Assembly: GCA_001929475.1 (NCBI GenBank)
Contig: LXFE01000704.1
Span: 1 to 16,361, forward strand
Length of the DNA: 16,361 bases
Direction: 5' to 3'
DNA from: Neolecta irregularis DAH-3
Taxonomy: Eukaryota; Ascomycota; Neolectomycetes; Neolectales; Neolectaceae
This document shows positions 9,801-16,361 of the stretch, in pieces. The position numbers and the translations under genes are program-made. Within the stretch, counting starts at the first letter, position 1. Each line of letters opens with the position of its first letter. The notes under the pieces were generated by a model. It worked only from the letters and a program-made list of their open reading frames with translations, was not told the origin of the DNA and did no database searches.

Positions 9801-10664
9801 CAGAAGCATTCACTCGCAAAGAGGAGGCTATGTCGATCCAACAAGAAGTTGCTTCAATTACGGAAAAAGTCAAGGCTGTAGAGACACAAATTCAACAAGC
9901 TCAGAATGAGATTGTTTCTGCTGAAAAAGTCTGCGAAGAAAACCGACCTGTGGATTTCTCCCAAGTGATCTTGTTGAGAGGTATGCAATTATAAGATACA
10001 GCGCTTAACATGCAGGGAAACTTGAATGGATCGAGCGATGTACTGGGTGGAAAGTACTTAAAGCATCGACTGGCATACTTGTACTCAAGTTTAAGGATGA
10101 AGTCAAAGTCGTATTTTCACATGGTCGCGGTAAGATTGAGTGGGTTGGCAAAGCAAGTTCAGAGGTATACCTATCACATACACTCATCACTGATCAATCA
10201 GGAGGTTGCTGTTCACTATTTCATCGACTTGATTCAGGGCAAATGTGTAGGGAGTATACCACACGTATGGTTAATTTTCCGGATGAATACTGAGCTACCA
10301 GGTCCTATTAACTGTCGCGAGGGATTGGAGCATTTCCCATGAGATAATCCGGGAGTTGTATCTTTTGCGACTTCGGCATCCAGTTTCATACACTATTATG
10401 ACCACGTCATTGTCCCCGAAACTCCGTGCAACTGCAAGACTGTTCTTATCCTCAAGTCGCGCCAAGGTGCTTATTCACTTTGACATTTCCGAGAAGCTTC
10501 TAAATGAATATCCTGATTTTCAATCTGTTGAAACCAATGTCGAAAGAGTTTATGGCGATTTAAATCTGCATGAAGCTGAGAAGAGTATTCTTGGTCGGGT
10601 TGGAGGAAGTGGATGCGAGTCTTGGCGAGCTGCCTGCGGGGAGTTGGAGGAAATATTTGGATAG
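6818..10664 (+). CDS. spc7: Spc7/KNL1 kinetochore scaffold protein
   Basis: KNL1-family subunit of the KMN network at the outer kinetochore; it recruits Bub1-Bub3 through phosphorylated MELT repeats and PP1 through two docking motifs, linking microtubule attachment to the spindle checkpoint. Exons: 6818-7000, 7038-7234, 7274-7372, 7412-7743, 7777-9065, 9100-9285, 9321-9584, 9623-9980, 10016-10164, 10202-10264, 10302-10664; all phases agree and give 1160 aa. Visible features: GILK (66-69) and RVSF (117-120), the PP1-binding pair; MELT-like units from about residue 225 to 530 (MDVT, MEFT, MDLT, MDFT, MDIT); basic KRK/KKRR clusters near 560-670; the conserved ITLEEFLRMSGISF motif starting near 705 with TTTRRRET; SCRELK onward; a long Lys/Glu-rich coiled coil at about 851-965; and a C-terminal globular region (about 970-1160) that in relatives is the tandem RWD domain binding Mis12. 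Ten introns of 33-39 nt. Family assignment is firm; the exact short-intron boundaries are inferred from frame. Confidence 0.93.
7638..8552 (+). repeat. Coding array of about ten MELT-like units in Spc7
   Basis: The ATG codon of successive units falls at 7638, 7842, 8082, 8169, 8241, 8301, 8361, 8415, 8472 and 8541. The eight units from 8082 are spaced 54-87 nt apart (18-29 residues). The common core is T/S-x-D-M-D-F/L/I-T-R-A/P/S-F/I. Good copies are MDLTRPF, MDFTRAF (twice), MDLTQPI and MDITRSI. Three are degenerate: MEETRIF, MGTPRTS and MNIMRGF, which lack the threonine that Mps1 phosphorylates in relatives (the first keeps a Thr one position off). Confidence 0.85.
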
Positions 10665-10870
10665 ATTTTGTTCATTTTGTTCTTATATTCTACTTTCTTT
10701 CACATTGTTTCTGTCTCTTTGGAGTGATTTGTATTTGGGAGTTTGAATCATTGGCAGTGGTAGACTTATCTTTTTATTAATTAAGGGCATATTTCTGGAC
10801 TGCTCTCAATTCCTCTGTCTCTGGTCCACCACCAAAGAGCTCGTTCGATAACACAGCTGAACTAACCATC
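10665..10870 (+). promoter_or_regulatory. Spc7 3' end and uS17 gene promoter region
   Basis: A 206-bp gap. It contains pyrimidine-rich runs (ttctactttctttcac and ctcaattcctctgtctctgg), the second 30-70 bp before the uS17 ATG. CT-rich leaders are common upstream of highly expressed fungal ribosomal protein genes, so this is a likely core promoter or leader. There is no clear TATA box. Confidence 0.35.
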
Positions 10871-11474
10871 ATGGCAACAGAGCTAACTGTATGCTCATCT
10901 TCACCCAAATCGCATAAACTAAAGAAAATAATAGGTCCAGTCCGAACGGGCCTTCCAAAAACAGCCCCATATCTTCCAGAATGCCAAAATCACTGGTGCC
11001 AAAAAGACAAAGACGGCAAGGTGGTACAAAGACGTAGGTCTCGGATTCAAAACTCCCAAAGAAGCGATCAGTGGAGACTATATTGGTACGCAAAATTTTG
11101 AGGAATTGGGACTTACTACGAAATAGACAAAAAATGCCCATTCACTGGGCAGATTTCCATCCGAGGACGAATTCTCACTGGAGAAGTCAAATCAACTAAA
11201 ATGCACAGAACTATCATTATTCGAAGAGAATACCTCCATTATATCACAAAATACAACAGATATGAGAAACGACACAAAAATTTGGCTGCACATATCTCAC
11301 CCTGTTTCCGTGCTGAAGTTGGTGATATTGTGACTGGTACGTCTTGTGTTATCTGCGTGATCTGATGGACAAACAGTTGGACAATGTCGACCTCTTTCAA
11401 AGACAGTGAGATTTAATGTGCTTCGGGTCGAGAAGAAGAAGGGAAAAGCTGCTAAACAGTTCACCAAGTTTTAG
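10871..11474 (+). CDS. rps11: 40S ribosomal protein S11 (uS17)
   Basis: Structural protein of the cytosolic small ribosomal subunit. Four exons: 10871-10888, 10935-11085, 11127-11336 and 11377-11474, giving 158 aa, the normal length for fungi (yeast Rps11 is 156). The spliced product begins [20 protein letters not shown] and contains [82 protein letters not shown] and the terminal KQFTKF. These blocks match uS17 across eukaryotes almost without change. The 18-nt first coding exon followed by an intron is a common ribosomal protein gene layout. Introns are 46, 41 and 40 nt. No break or unusual residue seen. Confidence 0.97.
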
Positions 11475-11568
11475 ATAGACTAGGCCTGGGGAGTAGATAC
11501 TGTCGAAATTTATAGTTGATTAGCATATCTTTCGATTTGCCTGCTGTTTTGTGAACGCCCTTCCTCTT

Positions 11569-14500
11569 ATGGCCGACAGTGTCCTAGAACCAGAGGTTTG
11601 TTATCATAATTTGAAATTCTCATTCCTATCGTAGCTGCTCGGCCAGATTCTCCCAGTCACAGCCGTTTCGTTTTCCAATAAGAAAACCGTCCTTATTGGC
11701 GAAGGTAGCTGTCTTGCAATTTTCGATGTGGATTCCGAAAAATTCATCTCAAAACATAGACTTTGCATAGAAAAGATATTAGGAATCTCATATGGTTCGT
11801 ATCCATGGAGCCCGATATTGATAATGCAGATATCAAGAGCGATAGAGCACTGATCTGGGGAAATAACACTCTCGCTGTTTTGTCATCGCCAAATTTCGAT
11901 TCACCAAAATATATTACAACTAACGACTGGATACACCATGCGATGCTTCTATCAAAATACGAAATCGCTGTTCTTACAGCGCACAATGCTGTCACGATTT
12001 ACAACATCACGTCATCTTTTATTCGGCAAGTCTTTTGTGTCGAACAACCTCTTTTATGCTCCGGAAAGTTATACCTGACGGACGATGGGACCATCAAAGT
12101 AGTAGCCGGGACGATATTCAACTACATTCAACTATGGACCGTCGGAAAGTCTGAAAAATCAACTATTGATTATCAAATGACAACTCATGAGGGAACTGTC
12201 TTTGGAACAGCAGTTAGTCCATCAGGAAATTATATCGCTAGTTGTTCTGATGATAGAACCGTCCGGATATGGACTTGTCATGGAAATGAAATTGCCGTTG
12301 GATGGGGTCATGAAGCCCGTGTCTGGGGAGTTCAGTTTCTCGAAGAGTCCAAGTTAATTAGTTGGGGTGAAGATACAACTGTTCGCTTATGGAATCTTCA
12401 TAATGGGAAGCTAGAGGCTATAAAAGTGTTTGAAGGTCATGAAGGAAAACACTGTTGGAGTGCTCATTGTTTCAATGGCAGGATGGTCAGCGGTGGAGCC
12501 GATGGCCGAGTGAGAATATGGGATTTGGAAGAAACCGGAAGTGCGCTGCTCATTCGACGTGGGATATACTGATCTTGCAGTTGAGCGTCTTAGTTTGGAT
12601 CTCAGCAAAGCCTACGAAGAACTTGGACTAACCTTTCCTTTAGAGGAGCGGTATATCTCGTTCTGTTTGATTGGACTGGAGAAGGCTATTGCATCGACTT
12701 ACTTGGGGTATTGCGTTTGCCAACTAACATAACTAATAGAAAGCAAAATTATGATTTACCACATAGCAACACACAAATGGCGTCTTCTGTTCGATGACGC
12801 GCGGTTTTTCAGATCTTCATTTGTAAAATATTGGGAAAATATGAATTATATTGGTATAGCCGATCGAAATGGGAAATTACTTCTTTTGAATGCAACCTTC
12901 ACTATCATTAAAGAATTTGAAATACAATCCGAAAAGATTATGGAATTACTTTCTTCGCCTACTCAAAGCAATATTTTATTACTTACTCGCACTAATTCCA
13001 AGGTCTGGTTTCATATTATCGAACAGGCATACCATCTGTCTTCACCATAATTCTAACAGACTAGAATCTCGAAAAATCGTTCTATGAAATCATTTTACCA
13101 CCTGATTTCGAGTTCGCATCTTTTGCGTATGACATATCCACAGCAATACTCGTGTTGGGATCACGACAGGGTGCAGTTTGCTTTTATATCCTACCTACAA
13201 TCACAACATCTATTCCACTTGAATCAGTCCGATGTTGTCGAAGGTTGCATGGACGGGAAGGTGTTCGGAAAGTTTCTCTACAAGGCAATGACCTGTTGAC
13301 CTGTGGGCGGGATGGATTTTACAATCTATATGCAATTTCCCCTTCTTACGATTTGATTCAAACCCATTCTTTCAAGGCTCCCAAAGGAACAATCGAACAA
13401 GTATTCTTGCGCCTCCTGATGGTTTATTTTTCTAACATCTGAGATATTAACAAGGGCCGGCCGCAAATACGTCTATGGTTTCCACGACCAGGACTTCTAC
13501 TTCTCCGACGAAAGCAGTTGCTTTCAGATTTTTCATGAAGATTGTGGTGGTTCGAAGCGGATATGGGATTTTCATGTTGATGAAAAATTGCGCTCTACAC
13601 TGATATATATGAGACAAGGGCAGGTACATTTTGATCTTTTTATCAATAATCTTAGTTGGTTAGCTACACATTCGCATTGATAATGCAGAAAGTGCAGATA
13701 CGGTTGCTCAAGAAGGAACACATGGGCGCGAGATCCGGGCGTTGTCGATTCGACCCCAGCCTACTGAACGTGAAGGAACTGTTTTCGCCACAGGAGCGGA
13801 GGATTGTTACATTCGAGTTTGTTTACGTATGCATACTCTTCTTGTCAAGATTCTGATTACAAAAGTTCGAATGAACGACCAGATAATGACTCTTCTTCGA
13901 CTCAAAAAGCATAATACCGGAATACAAGCGCTGTCCTGGTCATCTGATGGCAAATACCTATTCTCGAGTGGTGGTCTAGAGGAATTCTACGTATGGAAGA
14001 TATCTGACTCGAAAAATGGTCCGATAAGAGCCGTCCTTGCTTCAGAATGTCCAACAGTTAGTATCCCTCCAGATCTTCGAATCACTAGTTTCGATATTCG
14101 GGAAGAGAAAAATGAGAATTTTGTGATAGTTATAGGGTATTCAAACTCAGATGTCAAGATATGGCTGTATAATGAGAGTACAGGCTTCCGAATTATCGCC
14201 GAAGGAACATGGACGCAATGCTGTATCATGAGTGTGAGAATGCTAGGAGAGGTCTTTATGACAGCAGGTACAGACGGGCGGATTGTTTTATGGGATATCA
14301 GGCAAGTCTTGGGTAATATCAACCGGTCCACCATATTTCGTTTAAAAAAACCTTTCTGTGTAATTGCACTCCACCAGTCGAGTATCAAGGCCATTGAGGT
14401 TGTGCAAGTCGAAGGTATGGAGCCTACGTGGCCCTATGCTGATCTTGTAGATCACCAATGGAAACTCTCAACGGGTGGGGATGACAACGCATTAACCAAA

Positions 14501-14827
14501 TCAGTCCTCAAAATTGACCCATGGATTCCGTCGGCAATGATATCACAACTTGTTCAGAACGTAGATGCACATGCTGCTTGTGTAACCGGCGTGATGTTGC
14601 TCGATGATGTTCTTGTGTCTGTGGGGCTTGATAGGAAAATGAAGTTTTGGTCTCCAGAGCTTCGTTGTGTAAAGGAACTGAAGCATGGCGTTGCCGATCC
14701 CGGGGGTATCATTGCCATTTCGGGTGGTGAGCGACGTATTGTTCTCTTTGGAATCGGGATACAAGTGTATAGAGTCTTAGGGCAACCGGAAAATGAAACC
14801 CGAATGCTGAGAAACGATCATCACTAG
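11569..14827 (+). CDS. RTT10: WD40 protein of the Rtt10/WDR6 (Trm734) family
   Basis: In yeast Rtt10/Trm734 pairs with the methyltransferase Trm7 (human WDR6 with FTSJ1) for 2'-O-methylation of tRNA position 34; it has also been linked to endosomal recycling. Exons: 11569-11595, 11635-11794, 11830-12540, 12581-12707, 12744-13026, 13065-13400, 13444-13623, 13664-13826, 13866-14414, 14451-14827. All phases agree and give 970 aa, close to the family's roughly 1000. Visible blocks: LLGQILPVTAVSF near the N-terminus; WD repeats with SPSGNYIASCSDDRTVRIW, WGVQFLEESKLISWGEDTTV and MVSGGADGRVRIWDLE; later ILPPDFEFASFAY and LVLGSRQGAV; YGFHDQDF with DCGGSKRIWDF; the family-typical HGREIRALSIRPQP and FATGAEDCYIRV; KKHNTGIQALSWSSDGKYLF; STGGDDNAL; and VLVSVGLDRKMKFW. 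The intron at 13027-13064 needs a GC donor. Boundaries of the most divergent middle exons are inferred from frame. It starts 94 bp after the uS17 stop, in the same direction. Confidence 0.88.
13027..13064 (+). other. Probable GC-AG intron in the WD40 gene
   Basis: The frame is open to ATC GAA CAG, then hits a stop at 13048-13050. The following exon (13065 onward, AAT CTC GAA) is in phase only if the intron ends at CTAG (13061-13064). A donor CAG|GCATAC at 13027 gives a 38-nt intron, the modal length here, with a CTAAC branch site at 13053-13057. The only canonical alternative I see is GTCTGG at 12993 or so, which would give a 62-nt intron and delete a well-formed VWFHIIEQ strand. Confidence 0.55.
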
Positions 14828-15208
14828 CTGGGGTTTGCCAAGATCAGGAATATTTTTTAACCTGGCAATCCCTCTCCCTCTGTTTTAGGCGGTATAACCA
14901 AGAACGTCAGTCTAGCTTCGAGGAATATATGTAGCATGAGCTCTGAAATCTCAAAATCGGACCTCATCGCTGGTTCGAACGAGCTACTTAAGAACACCGT
15001 GATAAGGAGACTATTAGGGACAAATTGTGACGAAGAACGACTGATTATATAGACCAGACAGCATGGTGAAACCGAACGTTTAGGAGAAAAAATGTGGATA
15101 ATCCAGACGACTGATGTATCGCCAAGTATAATTTACTGTACAAATAAAACACTAGTCGGGCAAAAATGAGCTCCAAAGATAGAGACGTCCGAGACAAAAC
15201 AAGCATGA
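14828..15208. other. Region between two convergent genes
   Basis: This 381-bp gap holds the 3' ends of the plus-strand WD40 gene and the minus-strand gene at 15209-15654. It contains a short plus-strand frame, ATG 14936 to TAG 15050-15052, encoding 38 aa (MSSEISKSDLIAGSNELL and so on), possibly extendable by splicing at GTGATA (after AACACC) to an acceptor at 15052. The length is compatible with chance. No other feature seen. Confidence 0.35.
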
Positions 15209-15654
15209 CTAAAGCAATTTGGCTTGCTTCCTCACCCGGCCATGGATTGAAGTGCCATCTCTGAATTTTTCGAAATACTCTTCCATAAGTGCTGGATAAT
15301 TCGTTAACTGGTGTGCAGACATCTGTTACAATCAGATTTTATTGAAGATAATGACCATACCTCCAGGATCAGATTATTCCTGAACAAAACCTTAAAAATG
15401 GTCCGTCCAGATCCTGCCTTCATTGCTTCCAATATTTCCAGTGGAATAAATTCATCAAAATTATATATATAAGATGAGGCATCTTCAGGTAATGGTGGAA
15501 CAACAATTATAGGAGCCAGCTGGTCTGTAGATGACAGAGGGGATTGATGAAATACCGAAAACTTGGATTTGATAGATATTGAATCAGAAGGTGGAGGTGT
15601 AAGGGCTTGAGGTTTATGGATATAACTAAAAGGTGCAGCATAAGATGGTTCCAT
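15209..15654 (-). CDS. Unrecognised two-exon 135-aa protein
   Basis: First ATG at 15654-15652; exon 1 is 15654-15361 (98 codons), exon 2 is 15322-15209 (37 codons plus stop). The intron 15360-15323 is 38 nt with a GTATGG donor, a CTGAT branch site and a CAG acceptor, in phase 0, which strongly supports a real gene. The N-terminal 60 residues are Pro/Ser-rich and probably disordered (QALTPPPSDSISIKSKF). The C-terminal half looks folded: YIYNFDEFIPLEILEAMKAG, GRTIFKVLFRNNLILEM, then LTNYPALMEEYFEKFRDGTS and a basic end (GRVRKQAKLL). No signal peptide or membrane segment. I do not know the family. The gene points toward the WD40 gene (convergent). The open frame extends 5' of the ATG without another ATG, so a missed upstream exon is possible. 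Confidence 0.6.
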
Positions 15655-15681
15655 AAAAGTAGAGATGTTAGGAAAGGTAAC

Positions 15682-15739
15682 CAAAATTGTGGAGTTAAGG
15701 CAAGTGGTTGCAAAATTATGGAGTTGAGGGAAGTGGTTG
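15682..15739. repeat. 29-bp tandem duplication (two copies)
   Basis: Copy 1 is 15682-15710 and copy 2 is 15711-15739; they differ at three positions. Each copy starts caaaatt and ends aagtggttg. The pair lies 28 bp upstream of the ATG of the 15209-15654 gene, so it sits in that gene's promoter or leader. Confidence 0.85.
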
Positions 15740-15873
15740 GTTAGTTTCTTGATTTGGAAACTAGGGAAAATTTTATCCTATTTCCCTGTCTCCTTTGGGT
15801 TAAGAGGCTATATGAAGAATTTATCAACTACAAATTTACTACCTATTTTGGATTTGGTGGTAAAAGGTAGCTA

Positions 15874-15893
15874 AATATAAATTAATTTATATT
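15874..15893. repeat. Perfect 20-bp AT palindrome
   Basis: aatataaattaatttatatt equals its own reverse complement over all 20 positions; the next flanking pair does not match. It is entirely A and T. Confidence 0.9.
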
Positions 15894-15903
15894 CTAACTT
15901 GTT

Positions 15904-15919
15904 TAAACTTATAAGTTTA
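15904..15919. repeat. Perfect 16-bp palindrome
   Basis: taaacttataagttta is self-complementary over 16 positions and starts 11 bp after the 20-bp palindrome ends. Both lie in the most AT-rich part of the window. Confidence 0.9.
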
Positions 15920-16308
15920 CTATAAGTATATTGGTATTGTAAGCATGCCAAAAGGGCATACTTCACTGAGAGGACCAGAGTAACTTAGAACCAGTATATA
16001 ACAGAAGTAGGTACAAGGTGGAGGTTAGCCAAAGCTAATAGGAACTATATAATCACAATAGCCCTTAATTACTAAAAGGATATCAACCACCATAACAGGT
16101 ACAACAATAAGACAACATAAAACAATAGAGAGAAATGTAAATGTAATAAGCATATATAATTCTGGATGTCTATCTAAATATTGGCAAGGGAACTAACAGG
16201 TGGGTGGGCCAAACAGGTCAAACAGGCAAGCGAGACAGGAGCATGAGGCAGGTGTGCAAGGTGGGAGAGGTGTGCGAGGTGGGCGAGATGGGAGCTGGAG
16301 ATGGGATA

Positions 16309-16361
16309 GGCGGGATAGGCGGGATAGGCGGGAGAGGCGGGAGAGGCGGGAGAGGCGGGAG
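16309..16361. repeat. G-rich 9-bp minisatellite, truncated by the window end
   Basis: Unit ggcgggata (two copies, 16309-16326), then ggcgggaga (three copies plus eight bases, 16327-16361). Degenerate relatives (ggtgggagagg, gagatgggag, gagatgggata) extend the same character back to about 16255. GGG tracts recur every 9 nt with 6-nt spacers, which fits the usual G-quadruplex pattern on the plus strand. Confidence 0.9.

Larger units (their letters stand above)
15655..16361. other. Non-coding, repeat-bearing right end
   Basis: This 707-bp region has no convincing reading frame. It passes from a tandem duplication through a strongly AT-rich stretch (about 15830-15950, and again 16030-16170) with two palindromes to a G-rich minisatellite. 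I see no transposase, reverse transcriptase or terminal repeats, so a mobile element cannot be claimed, although the composition differs from the genic part. Confidence 0.45.

Noticed and set aside
13447-13629. Minus-strand open frame opposite the WD40 gene
   Set aside because: It is the shadow of a WD40 exon that contains the family motif DCGG followed by W.
13987-14394. 135-codon minus-strand open frame
   Set aside because: It lies antisense to a clear WD40 exon and has no recognisable protein features.
14970-14990. tRNA-like B box (ggttcgaac)
   Set aside because: The following bases do not complete the CC of the B box, the flanking arms do not pair on either strand, and no A box or acceptor stem is visible.
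15740-16200. Transposable element or retrotransposon end
   Set aside because: There is no coding remnant, poly-A tail, terminal repeat or target-site duplication; only AT-rich composition.
1-16361. CRISPR array, toxin-antitoxin, phage or secondary-metabolite cluster
   Set aside because: The genes are eukaryotic, intron-split housekeeping genes, and no repeat-spacer pattern or biosynthetic core enzyme is present.

Overview
The window looks like a gene-dense stretch of nuclear chromosome from a filamentous ascomycete (Pezizomycotina; the class is not decidable by eye). The reasons are the intron-split protein genes, the fungal-type proteins (a Spc7-like kinetochore protein with an ITLEEFLRMSGISF-type motif, a fungal uS17 ribosomal protein, an Rtt10/WDR6-type WD40 protein) and the absence of any bacterial operon layout or ribosome binding sites. 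By hand I resolve about 32 spliceosomal introns. Most are only 33-46 nt, with GT donors (one probable GC), CTRAY-like branch sites close to the acceptor, and AG ends.

Layout. 1-124 (minus): edge of an unidentified reading frame. 291-1100 (minus): divergent homocysteine S-methyltransferase. 1592-2503 (minus): multi-exon uncharacterised protein. 2504-2790: intergenic region between two divergent genes. 2791-4425 (plus): six-exon USP3-type ubiquitin-specific protease. 4426-5269: no gene seen. 5270-6022 (plus): intronless 250-aa protein I do not recognise. 6023-6817: no convincing gene. 6818-10664 (plus): 11-exon Spc7/KNL1 kinetochore scaffold with GILK and RVSF PP1-docking motifs, a MELT-like array, a coiled coil and a C-terminal domain. 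10871-11474 (plus): four-exon 40S ribosomal protein S11 (uS17). 11569-14827 (plus): ten-exon Rtt10/WDR6 WD40 protein (the tRNA Gm34 methylation partner of Trm7/FTSJ1). 15209-15654 (minus): two-exon 135-aa unknown protein. 15655-16361: AT-rich non-coding DNA with a 29-bp tandem duplication and two perfect AT palindromes, ending in a G-rich 9-bp minisatellite that runs off the window.

The genes are functionally unrelated housekeeping genes (methionine metabolism, deubiquitination, chromosome segregation, translation, tRNA modification). Nothing suggests a biosynthetic cluster, mobile element, CRISPR array or defence system, and I found no clear new biological system. The most noteworthy points are the very short introns, several of them frame-preserving and stop-free at functionally sensitive places; a probable GC-AG intron; a doubtful first splice in the 1592-2503 gene; a USP3-type protease without its usual N-terminal zinc finger; a methyltransferase with an eroded N-terminal motif; and the repeat-rich right end. 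The spliced models of the USP, Spc7, uS17 and WD40 genes all close in frame (474, 1160, 158 and 970 aa), which supports the assigned junctions.
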